This document shows positions 7,773 through 18,262 of a DNA stretch of 64,000 nt, piece after piece; the first letter of the stretch is position 1; the number at the start of each line of letters is the position of its first letter. The DNA is taken from the NCBI GenBank assembly GCA_947462335.1, contig OX381717.1, forward strand, positions 41,211,523-41,275,522, given 5' to 3'. The position numbers were made by a program, and so were the translations under genes. The notes beneath the pieces are model-generated. The model did no database searches, was not told where the DNA came from, and saw only the letters and a list, made by a program, of their open reading frames with translations. The DNA comes from Harmothoe impar (taxonomy: Eukaryota > Annelida > Polychaeta > Phyllodocida > Polynoidae).

Positions 7773-9353
7773 ATGAGCAAAAGACAACAGCTAGCGGCGT
7801 TCAAGAACAAGAAGACTACGCGGAACAGCGTTCGTTTAGCGTCAGTGCCTGCTCTTGCTACTGAACATGAGACTACCGCCGCAGCCGGTTGGTCTTATCA
7901 CCCTCCTGCTGTAGCGAGCGCTCGCGGCAGTAGTAGTAGTAGTAGTAGCAGTAGCACTAGTAGTAGCAGTAGTAGTAGTAGTGGTAGTAGTACTAGTAGT
8001 ACTACTGGTAGCAGTCGTCGTGCTAGCGACGTTGTTACACTCGCGACGGTACACGTTGCTGCTAAGCGCGCTGCCGCTGCTACCGCCGTCCCGCCTGCCG
8101 CTGCTGCTGCTGCTGCTGCTGCTGCTGCGCCTGCTACTGCTGCGCCTGCTACGGCTGCGCCTGCTGAGGCTGCTGCTGCGCCTGCTACTGTTGCGTCTGC
8201 TGCGGCTGCTGCTGCGGCTGCTTCTGCTGCACCTGCTGCTACTGCTACTACTACTGACGACAACGCTCCTGGCACAGCGCAGTACTGGCAACCGGGTTTT
8301 TACCTCCCCACTACTGTTGATGACTTTGATGACCTGCCGCACGTTGCACAGCCCCTCTCCTCCACCACTACATCGACGGACGCCCTCGACGCCGCTCGCG
8401 CTGAGAGTTACAGCTATTCGGACACTCAGCCCCTGAACCGAGAAGAAGAGGAGGAGGAGGAGCAGCAACAGGGTGAGACAGAGAACGACGCTGACGACGA
8501 GGCGTACGAAGAACCCGAAGGGCAAGGGGTGAGCGGTACGTTTTTCGACTTCCCTCTTCGACCTTTCGACCTCACTTCCTCCACTGCTAGCGCCCCCCCG
8601 TCCGGTCCGTGGCGACTGCCCTCACCGCCACCTTACGAGGGCGGCGGCGGCGCTTCATCTTCTACCGCTACACACAGCACGGACGGCGTGTGGCTGCGCT
8701 GTTCCAACAACGAGACCTCCGATACCACCAGCGCTGACGCTGCTCCTGCTATCGGTTCTGCTGCTGATTCAGCTCACGCTGATGGTGTTACTCATCCTGC
8801 GGGTGTGAAACGTTCTAAGGTGAGTTCCAGAACAACAAGGCCCACTAAGAAGAGAAAAATACAAGAAAAAGAAGGAGATGGACGAGAAGAAGCAGAGAAA
8901 ACACTCGGGTTAGAGTTCTGCTTAGACGGAGCTTTGACGCTGGAGATCTGGGAGGACGTGGCTAGACTGTCTAGGAGGCCGCGCTACACAAAAGACGGCC
9001 AGGTGAAAGAGGCGTCTCTGACCAGAAGCAAGCGAGTGCACTTCACGGCCGACGCGCTGCGCGAGCTCATAGCACGCATCGCCGATATCCGCGCAGTGGT
9101 GCGCATACGCGACACAGCGGCCGCGCAAGGAAAACCTAATCACACCCCCTGGTTCGCAGTGCTGGATGAGGCGGGCGAAGTGTACGCAGCTGTGAGCTAC
9201 TACAGCGGTAAGAACCTCGTCCACGTGCGCAAGTACGAAGGTCCTGACAAAAAACCCACACAGCAGGGGGTGACGCTGTCCGCCAGAGCGCTCAAAGAGT
9301 TGGATGACAAAACAGAGATCATTCTGAAATATCTCGGCATAGATTCGGAATGA
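7773..9353 (+). CDS. Nuclear-type protein with two tandem C-terminal PC4-like domains, 526 residues
   Basis: The start at 7773 is chosen because CACCATGA is a strong Kozak context just after the TATA box; in-frame codons upstream are non-ATG. N-terminal half is low complexity: a Ser run (about 53-80) encoded by AGT triplets, an Ala-rich stretch (about 100-165) encoded by GCT triplets, then an acidic patch (about 224-249). A basic cluster KRSKVSS..TKKRK (about 346-362) looks like a nuclear localisation signal. The last ~150 residues hold two similar units. The second (about 460-520) reads YSGKNLVHVRKYE then QGVTLSARALKELDDK, closely matching PC4/p15 (a beta sheet with basic VRKY, then the G-[IV]-[ST]-L helix). 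The first (about 383-440) is more diverged: RYTKDGQVK then KRVHFTADALRELIARI. PC4 domains dimerise to bind ssDNA, so a tandem pair could be an intramolecular dimer. Likely role (inference): ssDNA-binding replication or transcription cofactor for the adjacent polymerase. Confidence 0.8.
   Translation: MSKRQQLAAFKNKKTTRNSVRLASVPALATEHETTAAAGWSYHPPAVASARGSSSSSSSSSTSSSSSSSSGSSTSSTTGSSRRASDVVTLATVHVAAKRAAAATAVPPAAAAAAAAAAAPATAAPATAAPAEAAAAPATVASAAAAAAAASAAPAATATTTDDNAPGTAQYWQPGFYLPTTVDDFDDLPHVAQPLSSTTTSTDALDAARAESYSYSDTQPLNREEEEEEEQQQGETENDADDEAYEEPEGQGVSGTFFDFPLRPFDLTSSTASAPPSGPWRLPSPPPYEGGGGASSSTATHSTDGVWLRCSNNETSDTTSADAAPAIGSAADSAHADGVTHPAGVKRSKVSSRTTRPTKKRKIQEKEGDGREEAEKTLGLEFCLDGALTLEIWEDVARLSRRPRYTKDGQVKEASLTRSKRVHFTADALRELIARIADIRAVVRIRDTAAAQGKPNHTPWFAVLDEAGEVYAAVSYYSGKNLVHVRKYEGPDKKPTQQGVTLSARALKELDDKTEIILKYLGIDSE
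7926..8000 (+). repeat. (AGT)n triplet repeat inside the PC4-like gene
   Basis: Interrupted AGT repeats encode the Ser run. A second triplet block, GCT/GCG at about 8095-8250, encodes the Ala-rich run. Both are in frame and are likely length-polymorphic. Confidence 0.85.
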
Positions 9354-9548
9354 GAGACGCTCAACGCTCACGCGCGCACACACACACAGCGTTTGACGTA
9401 CGCTGTATGAGACAGACAGACAGACAGACAGACGGATACACAGACAGCAGACAGAAAGATAGTTACATAGACGACAGATTGATAGATGGCTAGATAGATA
9501 GATAGATAGTTAGACGGCTAAGTAGTTGGTAACCGAGTGAAAAAAAAC
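9354..9548 (+). other. Spacer between the PC4-like and polymerase genes
   Basis: Contains (CA)n, (GACA)n and (GATA)n short repeats and no clear TATA box or AATAAA signal. The polymerase may be read from a shared or spliced transcript, or from an unrecognised promoter here. Confidence 0.5.
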
Positions 9549-12500
9549 ATGACACAGTACGTATGCGAAAAGTGTTTCAAAATGTTTAAAAGAGCGTACA
9601 ACCACGAGAGACACGTAGAAAATTGTAGAGTAGTAGCTAAGTTTTGCCCTCTATGCGGCGAAGGGGATTGCCGAAAGAGCGCTTGTCGACGCGAATCTCT
9701 GGACGGGGTGACCGTCCCTCCGCGCATATGTGCTGTACCGAACGGGGAGGAAACGTTCACGGCGAATTGGCCTGCGATACAAACGGGCGTCAGGATGCAC
9801 GGGACTCGCGTGAGTGTAACAAACTTCAGGCTACCAACCGGCGAGTTGAGTGACGCTGTAGATACTATGCGTCGCATTCACTTGACACAAAGATTCAGAT
9901 ACAAAGTGGGTTTCTCGGTAGGCTTACTGTTACAACACAGAGAAGACAAGAGCAAACTGCGCTACTTCCACGCCTCCCAGAACAACGCAACTCTCATACA
10001 ACCGCTCCCTACTGTAACTAATTCAGAAACTTTGGAAGAGCTCCTCTCAAAGATGCAAAACACCGTCGCTTGCGAGGAGGTACGGAAACTTTGCGACGCT
10101 GACACCAAGTGGCACGTTCTTTTTCCTACCAATTTGAACATCTGCGTTTACATGGGACCGGGGGAATTCCCCATAGGCGGTAGGATCACTCAGGCCGGTC
10201 GAGTTGGAAAGAGAAGCGGCGTGTTAGATTTTCCCAACAAGGACAACCTCTGCATCTTCCGCTGCATTTCCTTTCACTTATACAACACCAGCAAGCGCGC
10301 TTCAGATTTGTTACGTCAGTTCTGTCCCGCTGCCACACCTGAATCCTTTCCGGGTCTGAACATCCGCGACTTACCCGCGTTAGAGAACTTGTTTGACGTA
10401 CAAATAGCGGTTTACACCGCGTCGCGTCAAGTGCCGGGGCGGAAGTTGAGAAGACGCGTTACTCTGATCAGACCGCCTTCCAGAACTGTGGCCGCCCGAG
10501 GTAAAGTCAACCTACACCTGACGGCGAAAGGCGGTTTGCACGTCTCTCTCGTCACGGACTTCAACGCGTACGCGGGCATATACGAATGTTGCAAGTGTAA
10601 GGCGGCGTTCACCACCGAGTTCTTGCTGAAGCGACACAGGAACCAGCTTTCCTCTTGCCGACAAGTCAAGTTGCGCTACGTAGGTGGCATCTACCAAAAT
10701 TCGAGAACGATTTTCGAAGCGCTAGCAGACTTCTCCATTTTTTCCCCCCGACGGACATTCCGGAATCTACCCTTACAAGATCGCCTTCGATTTCGAGGCT
10801 TTCTTCAGACCGTGCAAAGAACCGTCGACGGAGCACGTGTCCCTGCTGTGGGATCACGTCCCTTTGTCGGCTAGCGTCGCATCCGACTTTCCGGGGTGGG
10901 AGGGGCCCGTCTGCTTCGTCAGAGCGTCCGACGCAGATTCCGACCCCTTGTTGGACCGAGTTTTAAATCACATAAACGAGAACGCCAAAGCGATCGGGGA
11001 AGCTGTGCTAGAACTTTACCGACCGACGTTAGCGAAGTTAGATGCGGCGATAGGTGAAGCTCTCCTGCTGGAGGAGGCGACGTTCACCACCCCTTCTCCA
11101 GGCGGCTTCGCTGCGGCTCAGACCAGACACCCGTTAGTTCAACTGAAGAAGCGTCTTCTGAGATACATCCGTCAAGCTCCAGTGGTGGGCTTCAACTCGG
11201 GGCGTTACGACTTGAACCTGATCAAAATACGCCTTCACTCGTTCTTCGCCTCCGGAGACCGAAGAAACCAAGAATTCAGCGTCATAAAGAGAAGCAATCA
11301 ATACTTGGCGGTTTACACACAGCACACGGTTTTCTTGGACGTAGTCAACTATTTGGCACCCGGTTACAACTACGCGACCTATTTGCGAGCTTTCACCAGG
11401 AACGAAGAGAAAGGTCACTTTCCTTACGAATGGATGACGTCTACCAGGAAACTGGCAAACAGAACGCTGCCGCCGAGATCGGCTTTCGACAGCGAGCTGA
11501 CGGGCGTCAAAATGTCCGAATCCGACTACGCCGCATGTCAGAAAGTTTGGTCCGACGAGAAGATGCAAACTATGGAAGACTACTTGATCCACTACAACAA
11601 CAAAGACGTGAAACCTTTCATAGAAGCTCTGAAAAATCACGCTAAATTTTTCCAAGATCGCGGCATCGACATGTTGAAAGACGGAGTTTCTCTCGCCGGT
11701 TTGACTTTACGCTTCCTCTTCCAAAACCTAGAAGACGCGTTCACAACGTTTCCCCAGTTCGACGCCGTCCTCCACGCTCTGATCAAAGAGAATCTAGTCG
11801 GCGGTCCTTCCATCATCTTCCATAGATTTCACGAGAAGGGCACCACGCGGATAAGGGAGCACAAGTACGGCGAAGAAGCGAGACCGTGCCAACACATCCT
11901 AGGACTAGACGCTAACTCTCTGTACTTGCGCTGCATGAGCGAAGCGCACTGCACGGGCTATTACGCGGTGAGACGGCCCGAGACCGAGTTCAAGCCCGAA
12001 ATCAGGCAAAGAAACTCTCACAGCGCTTTGGAGTGGTTACGCTTCGTAGAGCACGACCGCGACGTGAAACTGCGCCACGCTCTGAACGGCGGCGAGATGG
12101 CGGTAGGCTGTCGGAGAATTCGCGTGGACGGATTTCACGCGGCCTCTAATACGGTTTTCCAGTTTCACGGGTGTTGGTTCCACGCTCACGAGTGCATACC
12201 GTCGCACCGATATCAGTGCGCTTCACTGAGAGAGGAGAGACGCGACAGAACGACCAGAGTAAGCGCTTACTTGAAAGCGTTAGGTTACAAGCTGGTCGTC
12301 GTGTGGGAGTGCGAATGGCGAGAGATGAAGCGTCGAGATGAGCGGGTCAAGGCCTCCCAACAACGCTGGAAGGTTGACGCTTTGAAAGTGTCTCGAAACG
12401 CGATGAGCGAGAGCGACATCCTTTCCGCTGTGAAAGAGGAGAAAATGTTCGGTTTAGTTCAAGTGGACATCACTACGCCGCCTCACCTACGAGAGTACTT

Positions 12501-13677
12501 CGAAGAAATGACCCCCGTTTTCAAGAACGCGACCGTTTCAAAATCGGACATAGGCCCTCACATGTCAGACTTTGCGCAGGAAGAAAAGCTGTTGAACACG
12601 CCTCAGAGATGTCTGATAGGGAGTTACCACGGAAAAAATATTCTCTTGGGAACGCCGCTTCTCAAGTGGTATTTAGAGCACGGTTTGATAGTCACCAAAG
12701 TGCAGCTGGTGGTAGAATACCTACCTAAACGCTCCTTTGCCGGTTTCGCGGACGAAGTGACGGCGGCGCGAAGACGTGGCGACGTGAACGAGAACGAGAA
12801 AATTCTGTCAGACTGTTACAAGTTAATGGGAAACGCTACGTACGGTAAAACAATCTGCAACAAAGAAAAACACACGGCGGTGAGATACACTGACAGTCGG
12901 AAGTTCGAACTATTGGCCAATTCGTGGCGCTTCAAAAAGGCGTCCGAGTTGACTTCCGATCTGTTTGAAGTCGAACTACAACCGAAAACGGTCAAGAACA
13001 ACCTCCCTATTCAGATAGGGTTCATGGTATACCAGTACGCGAAGTTGAAAATGTTAGAGTTCACATACGACTTCTTGGATAGATTCGTCGATCGGCGCGA
13101 TTATGCCCTTTGTCAAATGGACACCGACAGTCTTTACATGGCTCTCAGCGGTGCCACGTTGGATGACCTAGTGAAACCTCGCCTGAGAGAGACGTACTTC
13201 AGAGAGAAACGAAAGTGGCTTCCGACAGCGGTGTGCGACGAGCACTTAGAGCTTTTCGTGAAGACAAAAACGGAAAGAGTGCGAGAATGGTGTGCGCCGC
13301 CCGGCGGATGTTGTGAGAGACGGTACCTTCACGATCTGAGAACTTCGGGGCTCATGAAAGCGGAGTGGGAAGGTGACGGGATCCTAAGTCTCAACCCTAA
13401 GACTTACATTTGCTACGATCGAGTCAGCGACACTGGTGAAAGAAAATCCAAAAAATGGAGTGCAAAAGGCGTACAGAAGAAACAAAACCCCCAGGAACCA
13501 GACGCCTTCTTGGATGTTCTTCGCCAACGAAAAACTCTCATTGCTGTAAATAGAAATTTCAAAGTGGTGCGAAACAAAATGGTCACCTACACCATAGAGA
13601 AAGACGGCGTGCGCTACTTGTATTATAAGCGTCGCGTGCATTCTGACGGTGTGACAACGAGTCCTTTAGAGATATGA
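9549..13677 (+). CDS. Family B DNA polymerase with zinc-finger/OTU-like N-terminus; one +1 frame change
   Basis: Two overlapping frames cover one polymerase, about 1,375 codons if read through. Frame one (ATG 9549, open to 10874) starts with a C-x2-C...H-x3-C finger (C6, C9, H22, C26) and a second Cys cluster (C33-C46). An OTU-like segment follows, KDNLCIFRC (Cys235) with a later GLHVSLV (His331), then another zinc finger from C347. Frame two (open from 10726) carries Exo I FDFEA (10786-10800), Exo II GFNSGRYDLN, Exo III YNNKD (11593-11607), motif A LDANSLY (Asp at 11908), a Cys/His-rich FHGCWFH...VVWECEW insertion (about 12160-12320), motif B KLMGNATYGKT and motif C MDTDSLY (Asp at 13120 and 13126). 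All catalytic acids are present. The layout matches virus-like, protein-primed-type PolBs of animal mobile elements. The change of frame sits at T6C6 (10738-10749). The frame opens at a GTG four codons before the ATG; ATG is preferred. Confidence 0.9.
10738..10750 (+). other. Frame-change site T6C6 in the polymerase gene
   Basis: Upstream protein similarity runs in the frame ATT TTT TCC CCC CGA. The exonuclease domain continues one base later in the frame starting GAC at 10750. A one-base gain in the T or C run would cause this, as would programmed +1 slippage on CCC-C. The frame-two reading has a stop at 10723-10725, so the switch must fall between there and the Exo I motif. Frame one closes at 10872-10874. 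Confidence 0.8.
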
Positions 13678-13748
13678 AAAAAAAAAAAAAAAAAAAATAA
13701 GCGTGTGCATCTTTTCAAAAATAGAGTGTTTATCAAGATTGAAAAAAA

Positions 13749-13758
13749 AATAAATAAA
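13749..13758 (+). terminator. Overlapping AATAAA polyadenylation signals after the polymerase
   Basis: AATAAATAAA lies 72 bases after the polymerase stop codon, downstream of a ~20-base A run, and just before the right TIR. Confidence 0.65.
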
Positions 13759-13773
13759 AAAAAATTAAAAGAA

Positions 13774-14350
13774 AATATTGTTGTGTTTTTATTATCATAC
13801 GGCTTCTTTTACTAGTAAGTCGCGCAGTCTCTTAAAGCGTCACTCATGTGACGACGTCGCTTCCAGTCACGGGATCCTAAACAAAAAAAAAACTTCTTCT
13901 TCTTCCGGTCACGTGATCAATCAGGTCGCTTCCGGTTGGCCATTAAGTCGTGTGACGTCACTTCCGGTCACGTGACTCATCAGGTCACTTCCGATCACGT
14001 GATCCTAAATTAGGTCATATGACGTCACTTCCGGTCCCCTAAGTAGGTCAGTAGGTTACCCAGAATGCACCATCCCCTAAGTAGGTCACTTCCGGTCACC
14101 CAATGGAGGCCTCTGATTGGCTGCAGGGTTACCCAGAATGCACCGCTAATCCCCTAAGTAGGTCACTTCCGGTCACGTGACCAAATGGAGGCCTCTGATT
14201 GGCTAACTAGGTCACGTGACGTCACCACTAATCCCCTAAGTAGGTCACTTCCGGTCACGTGACCAAATGGAGGCCTCTGATTGGCTGCATGTCGATTGAG
14301 TAATAAACAGTACTTAACTATAGTCCCGTTCCGATACATACTATACTACT
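13774..14350 (-). repeat. Right terminal inverted repeat, about 577 bp
   Basis: Read on the - strand it repeats the left TIR in the same order: terminal AGTAGTATAG, CCAAT/E-box/ETS modules, two ZNF143-like sites, CRE sites, a short (GAA)n and the inner TTATTATCATACGG/AACACAACAAT block. It is the compact version, lacking the ~500-bp expansion of the left end. It starts just beyond the AATAAA signals of the polymerase gene, so both outermost genes run toward the element ends and stop at or near the TIR border. Confidence 0.88.
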
Positions 14351-14356
14351 GACCTC
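14351..14356. repeat. Target-site duplication GACCTC, right copy
   Basis: Direct copy of the left flank, immediately outside the CTATACTACT right terminus. Confidence 0.85.
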
Positions 14357-14649
14357 ACCCTCCGGAGTGGGTGAGAAGGCACTGGTTTTTGTTCTGCTAA
14401 AAATATCGATTTTACGCCCCTTAGAATAAATAAAGAGGTTGATTAAATGCCCACACCCACCCCCTTAGAGTCAACAATTTTTGCAGGCAACCCACTCCCC
14501 GAAAACTTCCCATCACCACCTGTAGACTATAAATGGCCCCTCCCTATCAAAGACGTAATGTTATGGGTTGAGGGTTGCCCCCCCCCCCCTTCTCTAACCC
14601 TCACCTCCCCCTCCTCCCCCACTGTATTGGGCATCACTGTCATGGGTGT

Positions 14650-14822
14650 GGACCACTAAATTCGACATGGCCGTTTTTGGGCCAAGTGACATGCGACATG
14701 AGGAAAGACAGAGATAGTGACATGAGACATGGCCATTTCTTAAAATCGACAGGGTGACATGGCCATTTCTTAAAATCGACAGGGCGACATCGTCATTTCT
14801 TAAAATCGACATGGGAAATCGG
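14650..14822. repeat. GACATG/TTAAAATCGACA repeat unit cluster
   Basis: Three near-identical units of CATTTCTTAAAATCGACA (14742, 14762, 14787) follow GACATGCGACATGAGG. The whole ~240-bp stretch is repeated in inverted orientation at 54655-54890, with related clusters at 57365-57560 and 63180-63365. Confidence 0.75.
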
Positions 14823-14979
14823 GATCCCCCCATCCAGACCCCCACTGTACTCACTGATGTACCCATACTAGAATAGTACAACAGGGGATCAGTGCAATAC
14901 CCATGGCCATATCTCACCATGATACACTCAGTAATACTCGGGGTAGATGTAATACTGATAATACACTGGAGGAGCTTGC

Positions 14980-15400
14980 AGTACACGTCTAGGGACGGGG
15001 CAGGGGCCGCTCCCCTCCTACCGCCTCCCGGCCTCCCTCCCGGCCCAGACGGCGCCCTGCCTAATTTATGGCGGGCCGCGCGCCGACCGTCCGTCCGTCT
15101 CCTAGCGACTTCCGCCCGAGTATACGTAACGTAACGTCCGCACGTACATACGTCAGGTAGGCCTGTCTGCCGTGTCCCCATGCCGGGGTCACCGGTCGCC
15201 GAGGCCGCCCGACGACTCCTCCCGCCTCCCCCTGTCTCTGTCTCTTTCTACTACCTCCCCTCAGACTCAGTCACCGCCCATGGGAGCCATGGGGCCCGGG
15301 TATATCACCATGGGATGGTATGGACCGCCTGTCTGTGGTATATCTGCTTCAAGCCTGTCTAGGTCGTCGACCGGCCGACCGGCCCCGGCGGTATCTTGCC
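14980..15400. promoter_or_regulatory. CpG-rich, promoter-like stretch
   Basis: CG-dense sequence (GGCGGGCCGCGCGCCGACCG at 15068) with ACGTAACGTAACG and no TATA box. It resembles a CpG-island promoter. No downstream exon could be assigned. Confidence 0.4.
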
Positions 15401-15439
15401 AGACAGGGGCGGATCCAGAAGGCCTGGATCCAGACCTAT

Positions 15440-17120
15440 AGGAGAGCCAGAGTCTTATATTGAACGACTGTGTCGCCTTACTGTTGGAGAGACTAAGATG
15501 TTGAAGTATAATACCAGGGTATGTGTCCAACTCATTCAATTACTATGACGACGACTCGGTCTCACTTGCAATTTAAGGAGAAGTCAACGGCTCATAGGGC
15601 ATTGGCTTGAATCTAGGCCTGCTCATTTATTGACGATGTATTATGTATTTAGGAGTCGGTGGTGAACTGAAGTACATGTCCCATATATCGGCCAATACAC
15701 CCGTAACTATGAAACAACCATACACGATATACACAGAGGGCTTTCAAATTACTCGCTGTGGGCCCATCGGACAATAGGATATATTAATAATATGTACCGC
15801 ATTGGCTCTATGGAGTATGGAAATTCGCGATATTTACCGGTATATACCGGTGTAGTGACGTCGGATATGGTGACGACCATTATAGTGGACCATAGTAGAC
15901 CATGGTTTATAATGTTGCATTGTTTTCATGGCTGATAAAAACTATACATATTATACTGCCAGTCACATACGAATATTTTGGACAATTTTCGGACCTTTTT
16001 CACGACCCCGAAAAAGGGTCATAAATGTCCCCCTGAAACATAGGAAACAAAGTGGCACGGACCATGCTCCCCCCCCCCCCGCTAGACCATATATTTCTGG
16101 ATGCCCCCCTCTACCCCCCCCCCCCCCCCTGTTTTCTTTGAAATCCCTGTGTGTGGCTTGGAACCAGTGAACAGGAACCAGAATGTATAATGGTAGTTTT
16201 GCCATCATACTTTCTGGTTCAATTTCCGGTTCTTGTTCGCTGGTTCCTAAGCTAATTATACAAAGACTGCCCAAAAGCAGTTAAACCCAAGCACATTGTC
16301 ATAGTGGCTGTCAGCAGAGCCTCCCTTCAGAAAGATTTGGGAACGAGAGCCACATCTGGAGACCCTACCCCCCCCCCCCCCCCCCGTAGTACGCCATAGC
16401 CGGTAACATAATTTATGAATGTTCCCAAAGACCGGAGAGGACGTGTCGCCGCATCATCCACAGTGCAGCTATAGTCGTTGCATGCTACATAACATGTAGG
16501 GTAGATTCACCTGAAGTCGGACACCTACCTTGAGACGGACACTTGATTTTGTGGTTAAACGTCTTAAACTCTTTATTTCTGAATAATAGTAGAGTTTAAG
16601 TATTAATCTTTCCAAAAAGACAGCCACTAGAAGTCGCATTGTGCATGAATAACCTCATACATTTATCTCATGGTGAATACGGCACTCCCATCGACTTAAC
16701 CAAGGAAGGTCATATTTAACACCCCCTGTGAAATAACCCTCCCCTGTATTTCACGGCCTATCAAATCACCAAGATTGTTGATCTAACCATGATAAATCTG
16801 CCTTTTCAGAGCAATTAAGTGGAATTTTGATGAATATTGTTGATAATAACATGAAATAAACCCAAAGGAATACTCGTAGAGGCGAAGCCTCGTAAAATAT
16901 AACCCTCAGTGGGGAACTCTACTCGTGCACCTTTGTCTATGCATTTCACTGCTCGTCTCAGGGTGTGTCCGATTCATGGTGAATCTACCTTTGTATAAGC
17001 TGTCTGTGACCCTGGGGTCAGTTGCCGTGGCCCCCCACATACCTGTGGCCACCCGCAACCCGTATACCTGTACTACTGTGGTGGGCCTAGGGGTGTGGGC
17101 ACGTACCCACATAAACCTTT
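15440..17120. other. Gene-free stretch with poly-C tracts and one MITE
   Basis: Holds poly-C runs near 16069, 16116 and 16371 and the GGAACCAG hairpin element at 16155-16256. A GAGGCGAAGCCTC mini-hairpin lies near 16880. No coding sequence is recognised. Confidence 0.55.
16155..16256. repeat. GGAACCAG hairpin MITE, copy 1
   Basis: GCTTGGAACCAGTGAACAGG at the left mirrors TTCGCTGGTTCCTAAGC at the right. A closer-to-intact copy is at 49448-49551. Flanking 16265-16355 matches the outer arm of the 49.35-50.60 kb composite. Confidence 0.7.
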
Positions 17121-17128
17121 AGATATAA

Positions 17129-17350
17129 CCCTTTAGTGGCCGCGCGATGCGTTAATGTGCTATGTCCTTGGTTGGCATGATGCATGATTGCAGCCCTGGT
17201 GGGTCGTACTCACCAGGGCTGCAATCATGCTTCGTGCCGACCTTCTGGGGGTACATCGGTATAAACGCAGCGAGTTACTCGCCAGGGCTGCATCCATGCA
17301 ACACGGCGACAAAGGGCATGATGCATTAAAGCACTATGCGGCCCTTAACC
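17129..17350. repeat. CCCTTTAAGGG-family palindromic element
   Basis: Starts CCCTTTAGTGGCCGCG and ends GCACTATGCGGCCC. The centre has an inverted pair of GCAGCCCTGGTGGGT-type blocks. Left flank ATAA; the right TTAA is merged with the CCCTTAACC end. Confidence 0.65.
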
Positions 17351-17696
17351 ACGACCACCGCATACTGGTGTCATGTACCTATGTACAGGTGATGGTTTTG
17401 CCACCTCTCACCCCCCCCCCCCCCACCCTACCACTAGCAGACAGTCCCTGTCAATCACTTAACTATAGGTGAGAAATGGTTTCAGGGTCCAAAAACAAGG
17501 TATTTCAGGACAGCGCATTAAGCTAGAAGATTATTTCGCTGGGTACATATTTTCGCGATTTTCGCAGAAATGAAAAATCCGTGAACATTTTATATGCTTA
17601 AGTATGGAATAAATACCCGCGAAATTGCCAATTTTCACTTTTCCGCAAAAATGTACACCCATGAAACTAAGTGATTTCACAGTGTATATGTACATG

Positions 17697-17697
<1 letters not shown>

Positions 17698-17789
<92 letters not shown>
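17698..17789. repeat. (TA)n microsatellite
   Basis: Uninterrupted TA for about 90 bases, leading straight into the composite repeat. Confidence 0.95.
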
Positions 17790-17791
<2 letters not shown>

Positions 17792-17792
<1 letters not shown>

Positions 17793-17923
17793 ACCAATAA
17801 TGTATGGATATCCCCGAACGCAGGGTGTGTATACTTGAATAACGAACCGAGGTGCGTAGCACCGAGGTTGGTTATTCATGAATACACACCCTAAGTTCGG
17901 GGATATCCATATATTATTAGGTT
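17792..17923. repeat. Long hairpin with CGAGGTGCG/CACCGAG core, copy 1
   Basis: Left arm AACCAATAATGTATGGATAT... pairs with right arm ending ATATCCATATATTATTAGGTT, about 55 bases per arm. The tip is the small inner hairpin GAGGTGCGTAGCACCGAG at 17848-17865. Confidence 0.85.
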
Positions 17924-18190
17924 TATTATACGATATTCCGATTAATATGTCCTTATTTACCTTTAAAACGTCCTAATTTCGCCATTTTGAAGGATTATTG
18001 ACTGAATATCACTTGTACACCAGTAGCGCCATGTTGTTTTGACCTCCCACCAACCCTGCTCGCTGATTGGTGGAGTTAAAACGGGACAGCCAATGAGAGG
18101 ACGTGATACAAAAAGGCTTTGGTACCTGAGCGCGGGGCGCCTTCGTTAGATAGACTAGAACCTAACCAGCGTTTCCCCTGCTTTGTACCA

Positions 18191-18262
18191 TGTCTGCTGT
18201 GGCCGAGCGGTTAGTGCTTATGGCTCACACGCCAGGGGTCCCTGGTTCAAACCTGAGAGAGG
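18191..18262 (+). repeat. tRNA-like segment (SINE-type head)
   Basis: Has an RNA polymerase III A box (TGGCCGAGCGGTTAG) and B box (GGTTCAAACCT) about 45 bases apart. The ends do not pair into an acceptor stem, and it sits inside a repeated unit, so it is a tRNA-derived repeat and not a functional tRNA gene. Confidence 0.7.

Larger units (their letters stand above)
4828..14350. mobile_element. 9.5-kb Polinton-like TIR element carrying PolB, tandem-PC4 and tandem death-domain genes
   Basis: Both ends read AGTAGTATAG going inward, and the outermost 150 bp or so of the two ends are nearly identical in inverted orientation. The flanking bases are GACCTC at 4822-4827 and GACCTC at 14351-14356, a 6-bp target-site duplication. 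Long TIRs starting 5'-AG with 6-bp duplications are established Polinton/Maverick traits produced by their retroviral-type integrase. Inside are only three recognisable genes: a - strand death-domain protein, then + strand PC4-like and family B DNA polymerase genes. I find no integrase, cysteine protease, FtsK-like ATPase or capsid protein in any frame. The element therefore looks like a polymerase-bearing relative of Polintons that either borrows an integrase or has lost it. Two of three genes are intact and the polymerase has a single frame change, so the insertion seems fairly young. Confidence 0.9.

Noticed and set aside
7842..8525. - strand and alternative-frame open frames over the PC4-like gene
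   Set aside because: Shadows of triplet-repeat codons (AGT, GCT) of the real gene; Ser/Arg/Ala- or Leu-rich with no domain.
4828..14350. Integrase, capsid, packaging ATPase or protease gene within the element
   Set aside because: All longer open frames were read; none shows DDE integrase, Walker A/B ATPase or jelly-roll-type capsid features. Their absence is treated as a finding rather than as missing data.
17531..17894. [10 protein letters not shown] open frames, also at 28220-28450 and 34857-35432
   Set aside because: Direct translation of (TA)n microsatellites.
18191..18262. Functional tRNA gene
   Set aside because: A and B boxes are present but no acceptor stem pairs, and a diverged copy sits in the duplicated unit; it is a tRNA-derived repeat.
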